A stretch of DNA of 64,000 bases, taken from positions 1-64,000 of IMG/VR virus record IMGVR_UViG_3300046542_000074. One strand, written 5' to 3'. The notes beneath the pieces were generated by a model that was not told the origin of the DNA, made no database searches, and was given only the letters and a program-made list of their open reading frames with translations. The stretch's first letter is position 1, and each line of letters starts with the position of its first letter. The position numbers and the translations under genes are program-made. This document shows, piece after piece, positions 14,455 to 21,584 of this stretch. This DNA comes from a virus.

Positions 14455-14633
14455 GTAAGCATTGGATACTGACCCGCGACCTGATGCAAACCATCATAAC
14501 CAACCTAGACACCAATCGAATGACACTCAAGGCTGCAAAGCTTTATTATCTGGCGTATGGTGTTGAGGTGAAAGGGAGATCAAAAGAGCAATTCATTCGG
14601 AACCTTTGCAAACTAGTAGATCAAGCCCCTTGA
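14451..14633 (+). CDS. hypothetical early protein, 60 aa
   Basis: Coupled by ATGA. Basic, helical (MTLKAAKLYYLAYGVEVKGR). Its TGA stop lies in the loop of the terminator that ends this unit, so a terminating ribosome would cover the hairpin. Confidence 0.65.
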   Translation: MSKHWILTRDLMQTIITNLDTNRMTLKAAKLYYLAYGVEVKGRSKEQFIRNLCKLVDQAP

Positions 14634-14648
14634 ATGGGGCTTTTCTTT
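14623..14648 (+). terminator. rho-independent terminator overlapping a stop codon
   Basis: AAGCCCC-TTGAAT-GGGGCTT then TTCTTTG. The TGA of the upstream gene is in the loop. Confidence 0.85.
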
Positions 14649-14662
14649 GTCTAAAATAAATG

Positions 14663-14692
14663 TAGACACTGATATAAATTCTTTGCTATAGT
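14663..14692 (+). promoter_or_regulatory. promoter of a candidate small RNA
   Basis: TAGACA, 18 nt, TATAGT, preceded by TCTAAAATAAATG as at other early promoters. No gene follows for about 260 bp. Confidence 0.6.
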
Positions 14693-14698
14693 ACAAAT

Positions 14699-14762
14699 AC
14701 CGGTGAGGATCGGAGGCAATCACCGAAGCTGCCTGAGATTTAACGTTGGCACGTTATTTTCC
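14699..14762 (+). ncRNA. candidate small RNA
   Basis: Starts near the expected start point of the promoter at 14663. It can fold as CGGTGA (14701-14706) with TCACCG (14720-14725), then TAACGT-TGGC-ACGTTA (14741-14756) followed by TTTT, which looks like an intrinsic terminator. No open frame. The DNA from 14763 to 14892 holds no gene either, only repeats of TTGGCA/TGGCACG. Confidence 0.45.
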
Positions 14763-14892
14763 CACAACAAATGCAAATGTTGGCATGAAAAGTGGCACGC
14801 TGTTTTAAACTAAAAGACATAGCAGTGTGAAGCTAGAATTTATCGTTGCTGTAATCGCGTTATAGAGCCTTACAGAGCATTGAAAATAATTG

Positions 14893-14921
14893 TTGTATCG
14901 TTGATTGTTTATTGATAGAAT
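14893..14921 (+). promoter_or_regulatory. early-type promoter, TTGTAT class
   Basis: TTGTAT, 17 nt, TAGAAT, preceded by GAAAATAATTG. Confidence 0.72.
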
Positions 14922-14956
14922 ACCCTCACGGAAACGAACTAACAAAGGTGTTTATC

Positions 14957-15352
14957 ATGTCGCACGTATTCACAGAAGCCGGTCTAGGTCAAGCCCCATT
15001 CAAAGTTGTCGGTTTCACTGAAAAGAGCACAGGTTGCGCCTTTTGTGGTCGTGCAATTCAAAAGGTTTGCATTGTCAAGAGTGCTGATGGTATCCGCTCT
15101 AACATTGGTTGCGATTGTGTCAAGAAGACCGGCGACAAAGGTTTGATAGCTGGTGAAAAGGTAGCAATTAGCAATTTCAAACGTGCGGCAAAAGTCAAGA
15201 TTCAAATGGATAAATACTTTGATGTAATGGTTGCAAAGTGGGGCGAGCATGAATACCTTGATCCCACTATTGACAAGAGCGATAAAGAAGCCTTCTTGAA
15301 AGACATGGAACGTTTGATGAAAGAAGTGGTGAATGAGTCGAATCAGTATTAA
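14957..15352 (+). CDS. hypothetical zinc-ribbon-like protein, 131 aa
   Basis: The ATG downstream of the promoter is used. TGCAFCGRAIQKVCIV followed by SNIGCDCVKK gives two Cys pairs about 20 residues apart, typical of a zinc ribbon. The C-terminal half is helical and charged. It may bind nucleic acid or protein; no specific role is evident. Confidence 0.75.
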   Translation: MSHVFTEAGLGQAPFKVVGFTEKSTGCAFCGRAIQKVCIVKSADGIRSNIGCDCVKKTGDKGLIAGEKVAISNFKRAAKVKIQMDKYFDVMVAKWGEHEYLDPTIDKSDKEAFLKDMERLMKEVVNESNQY

Positions 15353-15368
15353 TAAACTAAAATAGGTG

Positions 15369-15397
15369 TTGTACTGGTGAGTAATCACTGGTACAAT
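15369..15397 (+). promoter_or_regulatory. early-type promoter, TTGTAC class, with leader hairpin
   Basis: TTGTAC, 17 nt, TACAAT, preceded by AACTAAAATAGG. AAGCC-GAAA-GGCTT (15409-15422) follows. Confidence 0.78.
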
Positions 15398-15448
15398 GCT
15401 TTCACACCAAGCCGAAAGGCTTAACCCTCCTGATAACGAGCAAAGAAA

Positions 15449-15669
15449 ATGACTTCAGTTAACGAAAATCACGAACTAATCAAACAAGCTTGTGACAAGG
15501 TAATGAAAGATGCCGACGAATATGGCTATGATTGTGACTTGAACGCCTTTCATCTGCAATTGATGCTTGACGTTTTGTCAACAAGGGTATGTCGCCTAAT
15601 GAAATTGTCAGTGAAATGAAAGCGGGTGGCGATACTAACGCAGCTTTCTGGTTTGTGATTAATCGTTAA
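15449..15669 (+). pseudogene. small early gene with a -1 frame break at a T-run
   Basis: The ATG frame reads well up to QLMLDV, then meets TTTT (15573-15576) and ends early. The -1 frame from that run continues as FVNKGMSPNEIVSEMKAGGD and NAAFWFVINR to TAA. Joined, it gives about 73 residues with consistent composition. As at 13192, a lost base in a four-base run or a sequencing error is the simplest reading. Confidence 0.6.
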
Positions 15670-15683
15670 TTGAGGGTTGACAA

Positions 15684-15962
15684 ATGAAACACACTCAAGC
15701 CGAACTAAACAAAGCTTTTGAAGAAGGCAAGCAAGCGGCTCTTGCTGGTTCAAAGCGCACACTAGCCAACCCATACACGAACTGGGAACTTTACACAGCC
15801 TTTAATAATGGATGGAAAGAAGGCTTGACACTGGCCAGTAATGAGCGCCTAATCGTTGCCCTCAAACGTGCGTTTAGTGTGGCAAAGAATGAGTCAACCC
15901 TTGACTTTGAAGAGATTCAATTGATCGAACAACACATTGAAAAGCTGGAGCATGGGGAATAA
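15684..15962 (+). CDS. ribosome modulation factor-like protein, 92 aa
   Basis: Residues about 10-46 (AFEEGKQAALAGSK, then NPYTNWE, then NNGWKEG) follow the RMF pattern of a helix with G/AG spacing, a central CPY/NPY, and GW.EA/G. RMF dimerises ribosomes in stationary phase; the related CrpP proteins of Pseudomonas share this fold. The C-terminal 45 residues are an extra helical part. A role in adjusting host ribosomes is inference from this match by eye. Confidence 0.6.
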   Translation: MKHTQAELNKAFEEGKQAALAGSKRTLANPYTNWELYTAFNNGWKEGLTLASNERLIVALKRAFSVAKNESTLDFEEIQLIEQHIEKLEHGE

Positions 15963-15964
15963 TC

Positions 15965-16219
15965 ATGGGAAAGACAATCAATATAACAACTTTGTCAAGC
16001 ACTCTTGACCTAGCAGAATGCACCGATGGCTTTTGGTTGTATGATAAGACCCGAGGCATGAATCTATCAATGCGTGCCAAGTCTGAACAGGCGGCATTTG
16101 TAGAAGCCTTGACCTATTATCAAGATCGTTTGTCAAGGGTAGAACGTGAATTAAAGGACTTGACTTCTAAGGTTGATGTATTCGTTTCTCAATTCACAGA
16201 TAACGAAGACGATGATTAA
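15965..16219 (+). CDS. hypothetical phage protein, 84 aa
   Basis: Starts 2 nt after the previous stop. FWLYDKTRGMNLSMRAKSEQ then AFVEALTYYQDRL is a pattern I recognise from small phage proteins of unknown function. The C-terminal third is a coiled coil with an acidic tail. Last gene of the early block. Confidence 0.78.
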   Translation: MGKTINITTLSSTLDLAECTDGFWLYDKTRGMNLSMRAKSEQAAFVEALTYYQDRLSRVERELKDLTSKVDVFVSQFTDNEDDD

Positions 16220-16241
16220 TTAGTTGACATTCACTGAAAAC

Positions 16242-16267
16242 AGCCCCTTGAATGGGGCTTTCTTTTG
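16242..16267 (+). terminator. rho-independent terminator ending the early block
   Basis: AGCCCC-TTGAAT-GGGGCT followed by TTCTTTTG. Confidence 0.9.
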
Positions 16268-16297
16268 CCTGAAATTTGACCGATTGACATAGTACTA

Positions 16298-17164
16298 TAT
16301 TCAGTGCCATGCACTGGACAATATACGCTCTTGATCTTGATCGATCAAAAGACCACCACTAGGCTAACGCCTAGCACAAAACAAATAAAAAGAAAACAAC
16401 ACAATACAAAGCCTTTGCTTTGCTCTTGCCCTTTCTTCACATGGAACATGTGGAACAATTAACCACTTGAAAACAAGCCTCATATCAGGCACTTGTGCCT
16501 AGCCATACCCTATCCTGTACCCTGTACAGAACCCATCCTATTCAGTGCCATGCACTGTCCTATGCCCTCATATTCGTTTATGCAATAAACATCTAAGCCT
16601 TTAGTTTATTGGCTTTGCCAATGAGATACGCTCTTAATTCCTGAGCATCGCTCAGAATATCATTCTATTCTGTGATACTATACTTTTCCCCTTTGCGCAG
16701 TATACCGGAGGGATGCTAAGCAACTATCTCTAACTATCCCATATAATGGGATGAATGTTTATCGAATCTGAATAGATTCAAACTATTAATACCCTATCTT
16801 CGATAGGAAATATCAATTAGCATCTGCATTGCAGATAATGTACTATCTATGTCATAGGTGAAGTATCCGCTCCAATTCGGAGCGAGAATATTTATTTGAC
16901 AAACTCATCTATCTCTGATTCGCACCCTATATACAGGGTAGTGCGCACTTCGCATATTGGCTATTATGTTAAATCGATAGCCTAACTCACATCCCCATTC
17001 CAATGTCAAGCATTAACTCTCATTGAATCTCTCAATGGATAACCGATTCCTAATAGATAGATATCCCCTATCGGATTTCAGGATCTAATAGAGTGGGTCT
17101 ATCGGCCAGAGGCAGGGGCGTCAAGCCCTATTCCTGAGTAGCAGCATATATTGCCCAATATATG
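16298..17164. repeat. array of short perfect inverted repeats between converging operons
   Basis: No gene in about 900 bp. Perfect dyads include CAGTGC-CAT-GCACTG (16302 and 16543, within a 19-nt direct repeat), CTAGGC-TAAC-GCCTAG (16359), CAAAGC-CTTT-GCTTTG (16407), CACATG-GAA-CATGTG (16438), AGGCAC-TT-GTGCCT (16487), CTGTAC-CCT-GTACAG (16515), GTTTAT-GCA-ATAAAC (16576), ATTGGC-TTT-GCCAAT (16608), CTGAGC-ATC-GCTCAG (16641), ATCCCAT-ATA-ATGGGAT (16736), GAATCT-GAAT-AGATTC (16764), CCTATC-TTC-GATAGG (16793), ATCTGC-ATT-GCAGAT (16822), CGCTCC-AATTC-GGAGCG (16868), ACCCT/AGGGT (16924), CATTGA-ATCTC-TCAATG (17021) and CATATATTG-CC-CAATATATG (17145). Arms differ but geometry is constant, which argues for selected structure. 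Confidence 0.75.
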
Positions 17165-17256
17165 GGATTCTTGAGGTACACGGATTTCCAAGTAACTGAA
17201 ATCCAAGTTTGTAAAATTCGGGGAATTGGAATTTCCGGGGATTCAGTTTTCTACAG

Positions 17257-17284
17257 ACGAAAGAAAGCCCACACAAGGTGGGCA
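17257..17284 (-). terminator. rho-independent terminator of the minus-strand operon
   Basis: Read on the minus strand: GCCCAC-CTTGT-GTGGGC then TTTCTTTCG, just after the stop of the last minus gene. Confidence 0.85.
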
Positions 17285-17305
17285 AAGTCCGTGTATAGTG
17301 TTTTA

Positions 17306-18079
17306 TTATGCGGAAAAGGGTATCTCATGGGGACAAAAAGGGGACATTTGCTTCAGCCAACGTTTTACTGTCCTGTCTGTAACCCCAAGATGCTTCCCAA
17401 TATCTTTATATGTATAACCAGCATCCCTCAAACCCTTCGCCTTCAACTTAGGGTCAGCACCCCAACCACTTACCTCTTTGATGTGCTCAATATCCATTCT
17501 TTGAATGAGTGCCTGCGCACTTAGGTCTGAAATTTGCTCTGTCTTCTTGTCATCGCTCTCTTGAAGTGCTTGAATCTTCTGATCGATTGTCTGGAATACA
17601 TGGACAGCACCAAGACCTCTATTCAAAGTGGTGCTAGCCTTTACATCCCTCTTCAACTCACTCTTTGGATAGATGCCATTCCCTTCTATTGTGAAGTAGT
17701 CGTCATACTTGCGAAGTACGGTATCTTGGTAGTACCACTTATCATTATGCATCTGAGCTGCCTTGAGTTCGTCATAGTCCATGTTATGAATTACAGCAGA
17801 TTGTTTGATAGACTCACTTGGTCTGCAAGCCTGCTCTATCTGAATACCAAAGGCAGTAAGACTGAAGTCTTTCGACAGTCTTTCTCTTGTACTCATAGCG
17901 CCAAGTTGACGAAGGATGTCTTTCTCCAAACTCTTGGCTACAGCAAATGCCTTACCTTTGTTACCACTCTCTGCCTCCTGTACAAGTCTTTCGCTCATCT
18001 CACTCTGGATGGTTACGAGGTCTAGAGACTTCAAAACTGATTTCATTTGTTCAGGTGTTAGTTCTTCAACGTACAGCAT
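17306..18079 (-). CDS. putative DNA-binding protein with C-terminal HTH, 257 aa
   Basis: The N-terminal 200 residues are helical and unrecognised. Residues about 212-243 (GLRDAGYTYKDIGKHLGVTD then RTVKRWLK) are a clear helix-turn-helix of the resolvase/transposase-HTH type. Last gene of the long minus operon. Likely a regulator, or a protein acting at the hairpin array next to it; the second idea rests on position only. Confidence 0.75.
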   Translation of the reverse strand: MLYVEELTPEQMKSVLKSLDLVTIQSEMSERLVQEAESGNKGKAFAVAKSLEKDILRQLGAMSTRERLSKDFSLTAFGIQIEQACRPSESIKQSAVIHNMDYDELKAAQMHNDKWYYQDTVLRKYDDYFTIEGNGIYPKSELKRDVKASTTLNRGLGAVHVFQTIDQKIQALQESDDKKTEQISDLSAQALIQRMDIEHIKEVSGWGADPKLKAKGLRDAGYTYKDIGKHLGVTDRTVKRWLKQMSPFCPHEIPFSA

Positions 18080-18097
18080 TTTCCCTCCACATAAGTA

Positions 18098-18114
18098 AAC
18101 CCTCCGAAGAGGGC
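18098..18114 (-). terminator. weak hairpin before the last minus gene
   Basis: On the minus strand CCCTC-TTCG-GAGGG then TTTACTT. May reduce read-through into the HTH gene. Confidence 0.45.
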
Positions 18115-18119
18115 TATTG

Positions 18120-18320
18120 TTATTTCAAAGATTCAACAAGCTTCTGCCTGAACTCAGCTCGTTCATCCATAAAAGCCAAATGGTCATCCAGCTTACGTTT
18201 AGCCACTTCAATTGCTTCCTCAAGTCGTGCAGTTTCCTTCTCTTGCATTGGTGTATAAGCATCCAGCATGTCTAGTTGATCTTGTCGATCCATTTCCGAT
18301 TGACGCATTTCCCATTTCAT
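18120..18320 (-). CDS. coiled-coil protein, 66 aa
   Basis: Start overlaps the stop of the upstream gene (ATGA). Almost wholly helical and charged (KETARLEEAIEVAKRKLDDH). Function unknown. Confidence 0.68.
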   Translation of the reverse strand: MKWEMRQSEMDRQDQLDMLDAYTPMQEKETARLEEAIEVAKRKLDDHLAFMDERAEFRQKLVESLK

Positions 18321-18778
18321 GTAGTTTCCTCCAGTTCAATAACCCTACCAATACCCATCTGTAAGTCCCGTCTCTGAGGGCCACACCTCACTTCATGCCA
18401 GAAGTTTTGAGCTAAATGCCTAAGCTCCTTAAACCCTTCTCCCCAAGGACCGGTAATCACCACCGCGAGACAACCTGAGCTACGTGTTATCCGATGGTAC
18501 TCGTTGGCTGGAATAAACAAGAAGCGCTTTCTACTTCTTGGTAGTCCTTCAACTGTGTATCTATTGTTTTCCTCCCGAATAATCTCTTCTGTGTAATCCC
18601 CTTTCAGAAGTATGCTGATTGCATTGAATGCGTGAGTGTGGAAACGATCTTGCTTGCCTGTTGTTGGCAAGAAGTTGAACAGCTTGATGCTGAACCATTT
18701 CTTGTACTCCAAGATGGTAAGTTCACGCACACTCTGTTCACCTAGATCAATCTGCTTGCGCTTCATGAATGTTATCAT
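18317..18778 (-). CDS. cupin-fold protein, 153 aa
   Basis: FHTHAFNAISILLKGDYTEE carries the first cupin motif (H-x-H, then G), and FLFIPANEYHRI carries the second with its His. Such phage cupins are probably metal-dependent, but the substrate is unknown. Starts overlap-coupled to the upstream gene. No catalytic partner is visible nearby. Confidence 0.7.
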   Translation of the reverse strand: MITFMKRKQIDLGEQSVRELTILEYKKWFSIKLFNFLPTTGKQDRFHTHAFNAISILLKGDYTEEIIREENNRYTVEGLPRSRKRFLFIPANEYHRITRSSGCLAVVITGPWGEGFKELRHLAQNFWHEVRCGPQRRDLQMGIGRVIELEETT

Positions 18779-19110
18779 AGACTATTCATCCATCGTTTCT
18801 TAGTGAGTTCTGTCTCACCACATAAGTCCATCCACACACTCACAATCTCATTGGTTGTCATGTCACAGAAATCTTTGTCTATGTATACCAGAACACTCTT
18901 ATCAGTCCAGTTTAGAATGCCTGCGTTATAGCCGTCTTGCCAATAGAACATTTTTGTGTAATCTGCAATACCATGACAATGGTAGCCGTCCATACTCAAG
19001 TACTTCAAGTCTGGATACTTCTCAAGTAAGATGAGGTAAGCCATCCATTGTTCTTTATCTTGGTCTGGAAAGAGTGCTTGTTGAACTACGTGCTTTACTA
19101 GGTTGCTCAT
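18775..19110 (-). CDS. hypothetical protein, 111 aa
   Basis: Soluble acidic protein with Trp/Tyr-rich centre (YTKMFYWQDGYNAGILNWTD). ATGA overlap on both sides. Function unknown. Confidence 0.72.
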   Translation of the reverse strand: MSNLVKHVVQQALFPDQDKEQWMAYLILLEKYPDLKYLSMDGYHCHGIADYTKMFYWQDGYNAGILNWTDKSVLVYIDKDFCDMTTNEIVSVWMDLCGETELTKKRWMNSL

Positions 19111-19271
19111 TGATTCCTCCTGTGTAGTTTGAACATGTCAGACAGCCAACTCAACTTCAATCGCTTGTACTCCGTCAAGGTGATGTACTCACTAGTGGCT
19201 AGCTTCATTACCCAACCAAGGGTGTTATGTTTGTGAAGTACTGCACCCTTGATCCTTTCTCCTGTTGTCAT
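19107..19271 (-). CDS. hypothetical basic protein, 54 aa
   Basis: Short gene filling the space between the helicase and the next gene; start overlaps the helicase stop and stop overlaps the next start. Basic (LTEYKRLKLSWLSDMFKLHR). Function unknown. Confidence 0.6.
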   Translation of the reverse strand: MTTGERIKGAVLHKHNTLGWVMKLATSEYITLTEYKRLKLSWLSDMFKLHRRNQ

Positions 19272-20545
19272 GCTGCTTCCTCTACAGTTTCCCCTGCTCG
19301 TACTCTCTTGATATTGTTGTAGAATTCCACAACGTCATTGTCCAGTATCAAATCTCGTGTACTGAAGTTTGAGGCGAATGACATACGTGTCAAATCCTTT
19401 GCACGGCTCACCATTACATATGCTTGACCATGTGTGAAAGCCCCACGACCCATATCCACAACGAAGTTATCTAGTGTCATACCCTGACTTTTGTGACTAG
19501 TAATCGCCCAACTAAGCAGTAGTGGGATCTGTACATACTCGTGTTCCAAAGTCTTCTTGAGTCCAGATACACCAGTGTTGTAAGTGTAAGTTTCCCAAGT
19601 AAATGGCAACACTTCAACTTCTGTACCTGTATCATCCATCTGGACAATGACAGCACCGACTGTCAACCGTACAACAACACCACGTTGCCCATTTACATAA
19701 GCACCCTCTGGATCGTTTGCACAAAAGATAACACGAGTGCCTTTCTTCAGACGTACAACTTCCTCAACTGGAATAGCCGTATCCCATTTACTTGGATTGC
19801 TGGTGTAACCAGTGTAAGTGTGTTCTTCTTCTTCAATTTTGTTGTAGTGGATTGTGTTAATCCTTGCCGCGTCTTCCTTATAACAAGTCAAATGAAGGTT
19901 GTTGTACTGCTCAGCATCATAAGGACGTGCGTTCTCATGCAGCCACTCAACAGCCCGCCATGACCACTTACTTCCTTCACGGATGGTGTCCAACACTTTA
20001 ACTTGAGTCTCGTTATCCTGTCGGTAAGCCTTCTCCATACTTACAACTTCAAAGTTCCAAGCATCTGAGCCGAAAGCATAGGGTGTGTCATACTCTTGGT
20101 AGAATACTTTGTGATCCCGTTGCCCAACAATCGGATTGAGTTGATAGAAGTCGCCAACCACAACCATTTGTACGCCACCAAATGGAAGCTTATTCTCTCG
20201 TGCTTGTTGAAGGCGATGATTAATCAAGTCCAACATATCTGCTCGCACCATACTGATTTCATCAATAATGATTCGCTTGAGTTTACGAGAGGACAGAAGT
20301 TTACGCACCTTCGTACTAATTTTGGCGTAATCGTCTTTTGTTGGAACGCCAATAGGCAGACCAAAGATTTTGTGGCAAGTACTGCCCTGAATATTCAATG
20401 CAGCAGCACCAGTTGGAGCCACAAGGATTGTATTTTTGTTGGTAATCTGTCGAATAACCCACGATTTACCCCTACCTGCACCAGCAGTAAGGAAAACATT
20501 CTTCCCTGTTTCAATGAGTGCGATTGCAATAGCCTGTGTCGTCAT
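19268..20545 (-). CDS. Pif1/RecD-like superfamily 1B DNA helicase
   Basis: An ATP-driven 5'-3' DNA helicase for phage replication or recombination. Walker A GAGRGKS at residues 22-28, motif Ia VAPTGAAA, Walker B IIIDEISMV near 92-100, motif III GDFYQLNPI at 131-139, and the UvrD-like C-terminal AITSHKSQGMTLD followed by YVMVSRAKDL are all present, as in Pif1, RecD2 and T4 Dda. Length 425 residues. Start MTTQAIAIAL is set by AGGAGAG just upstream; an earlier in-frame start lies within the upstream hairpin. Assignment strong; the exact subfamily is not settled by eye. Confidence 0.93.
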   Translation of the reverse strand: MTTQAIAIALIETGKNVFLTAGAGRGKSWVIRQITNKNTILVAPTGAAALNIQGSTCHKIFGLPIGVPTKDDYAKISTKVRKLLSSRKLKRIIIDEISMVRADMLDLINHRLQQARENKLPFGGVQMVVVGDFYQLNPIVGQRDHKVFYQEYDTPYAFGSDAWNFEVVSMEKAYRQDNETQVKVLDTIREGSKWSWRAVEWLHENARPYDAEQYNNLHLTCYKEDAARINTIHYNKIEEEEHTYTGYTSNPSKWDTAIPVEEVVRLKKGTRVIFCANDPEGAYVNGQRGVVVRLTVGAVIVQMDDTGTEVEVLPFTWETYTYNTGVSGLKKTLEHEYVQIPLLLSWAITSHKSQGMTLDNFVVDMGRGAFTHGQAYVMVSRAKDLTRMSFASNFSTRDLILDNDVVEFYNNIKRVRAGETVEEAA

Positions 20546-20577
20546 TTTCTCTCCTAGAATTAATAAAGTCTTGTTCC

Positions 20578-20618
20578 CAAAGAACAAAGCCCCACCACAA
20601 TCAAGGGCAGGGCTCAGT
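20578..20618 (-). terminator. possible attenuator before the helicase gene
   Basis: On the minus strand AGCCC (complement of 20610-20614) pairs with GGGCT (20588-20592), followed by TTTGTTCTTT. Lies between two same-strand genes, so partial termination would lower helicase expression. Confidence 0.5.
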
Positions 20619-20647
20619 TTACATCAGTTAGTTTGTGTTTGCAACGA

Positions 20648-20875
20648 TTACTCACCCCAATACGTAAGTTCTTCTTTAACAGCTTCTTCTGGTGTGTAGA
20701 TATTCACACCCTCAAACACACAGTTATCCCACAATGACTCTGCAAGATACTGACAGTCCTCATATTCGGAGGCATCGTATAACTTAATGTTGTACATGTG
20801 AGCTTTACACTCTTCGATCCAGCGTTCACGCTCAGCTTCTACTTTGTTACGTACTTGCACTTTTACGATTGCCAT
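20648..20875 (-). CDS. hypothetical protein, 75 aa
   Basis: Start overlaps the upstream stop (TAATG). Basic N-terminus (VKVQVRNKVEAERERWIEE), acidic end. Function unknown. Confidence 0.68.
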   Translation of the reverse strand: MAIVKVQVRNKVEAERERWIEECKAHMYNIKLYDASEYEDCQYLAESLWDNCVFEGVNIYTPEEAVKEELTYWGE

Positions 20876-21036
20876 TAGTAGTCTCCGTACCTACGATTCA
20901 AATCTTTCATCATACTGTCAGCACACTCATCACCTTCCCAATGACGGATGTTTTCAATATGTTCTCGTTCCTCCATGTACTCCCAATCGGTCATACTTTC
21001 TTGCTCAGCCTTGTACCAATCGTCAACTGCGCTCAT
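20875..21036 (-). CDS. hypothetical acidic protein, 53 aa
   Basis: Short coupled gene (MTDWEYMEEREHIENIRHWE) with overlaps at both ends. Highly acidic and helical. Function unknown. Confidence 0.6.
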   Translation of the reverse strand: MSAVDDWYKAEQESMTDWEYMEEREHIENIRHWEGDECADSMMKDLNRRYGDY

Positions 21037-21350
21037 TCAATTCCTCCGTAGTTCCACTGAATACTCTCAAGTGTCTCGTCAATTTGTTTGAATTGTTGTT
21101 CATAGTGTTCCAGTCCATCATCCCACCACTTCCAGCGTTTGACTAGCAATGGGTAAGCCACACACTCAGAGTAACCCGAGGCAACGCACTCGTGTAGAGT
21201 TTGTTGTATGTCAAACCCAGCACCCCAGCCGTAATCAATGATCTGCAACATTGGTGTGTGACGTTGCCAAAGACATTTGTGCCAGTGCTCACGGTATTGG
21301 TACTCAGCCTCTCCGTTGATGTAAGCCAGCCAATTGTCTTTTTCTGTCAC
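21033..21350 (-). CDS. hypothetical protein, 105 aa
   Basis: Aromatic-rich soluble protein (RWKWWDDGLEHYEQQFKQID) with ATGA overlaps. Function unknown. Confidence 0.7.
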   Translation of the reverse strand: MTEKDNWLAYINGEAEYQYREHWHKCLWQRHTPMLQIIDYGWGAGFDIQQTLHECVASGYSECVAYPLLVKRWKWWDDGLEHYEQQFKQIDETLESIQWNYGGIE

Positions 21351-21538
21351 AATTCACCGCCAAGTTTACCGATTACCACTTCCATCCTGTCGAAGAATTC
21401 CTCAATTGTTTTAGCGTCATAAGTTCTTAGTCGTGGTGACGATTTCTTTGGTGTATTAACCAACTCAAAGATTTCTATCAACTCAGAACAAACCTCACTC
21501 TGCAAGTTATCGACCACGTTGTTCGTCCTCGTCGTCAT
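21347..21538 (-). CDS. hypothetical protein, 63 aa
   Basis: Two close ATG codons are possible; the inner one is given. No good RBS. Mixed-charge helical protein. It overlaps the short acidic frame at 21507-21584, so one of the two starts may be wrong. Confidence 0.55.
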   Translation of the reverse strand: MTTRTNNVVDNLQSEVCSELIEIFELVNTPKKSSPRLRTYDAKTIEEFFDRMEVVIGKLGGEL

Positions 21539-21584
21539 AATCATCTGGCTCGTAATCTTGGTAGTCTTCTTGTTTGTAATTCAC
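21507..21584 (-). CDS. possible acidic micropeptide, 25 aa
   Basis: GTG start overlapping the previous stop (GTGA) with GGAGG at a good distance; product NYKQEDYQDYEPDDYDDEDE and a basic tail. The strong RBS is the evidence; the 32-nt overlap with the next gene counts against it. Confidence 0.4.
   Translation of the reverse strand: MNYKQEDYQDYEPDDYDDEDEQRGR

Noticed and set aside
16276-16300. TTGACC/TTGACA near the first hairpins as a promoter
   Set aside because: No -10 element at the right distance, and it lies just past a terminator.
17162-17524. Plus-strand frames at the end of the hairpin array
   Set aside because: They oppose the well-supported HTH gene and the minus terminator and have no ribosome site.
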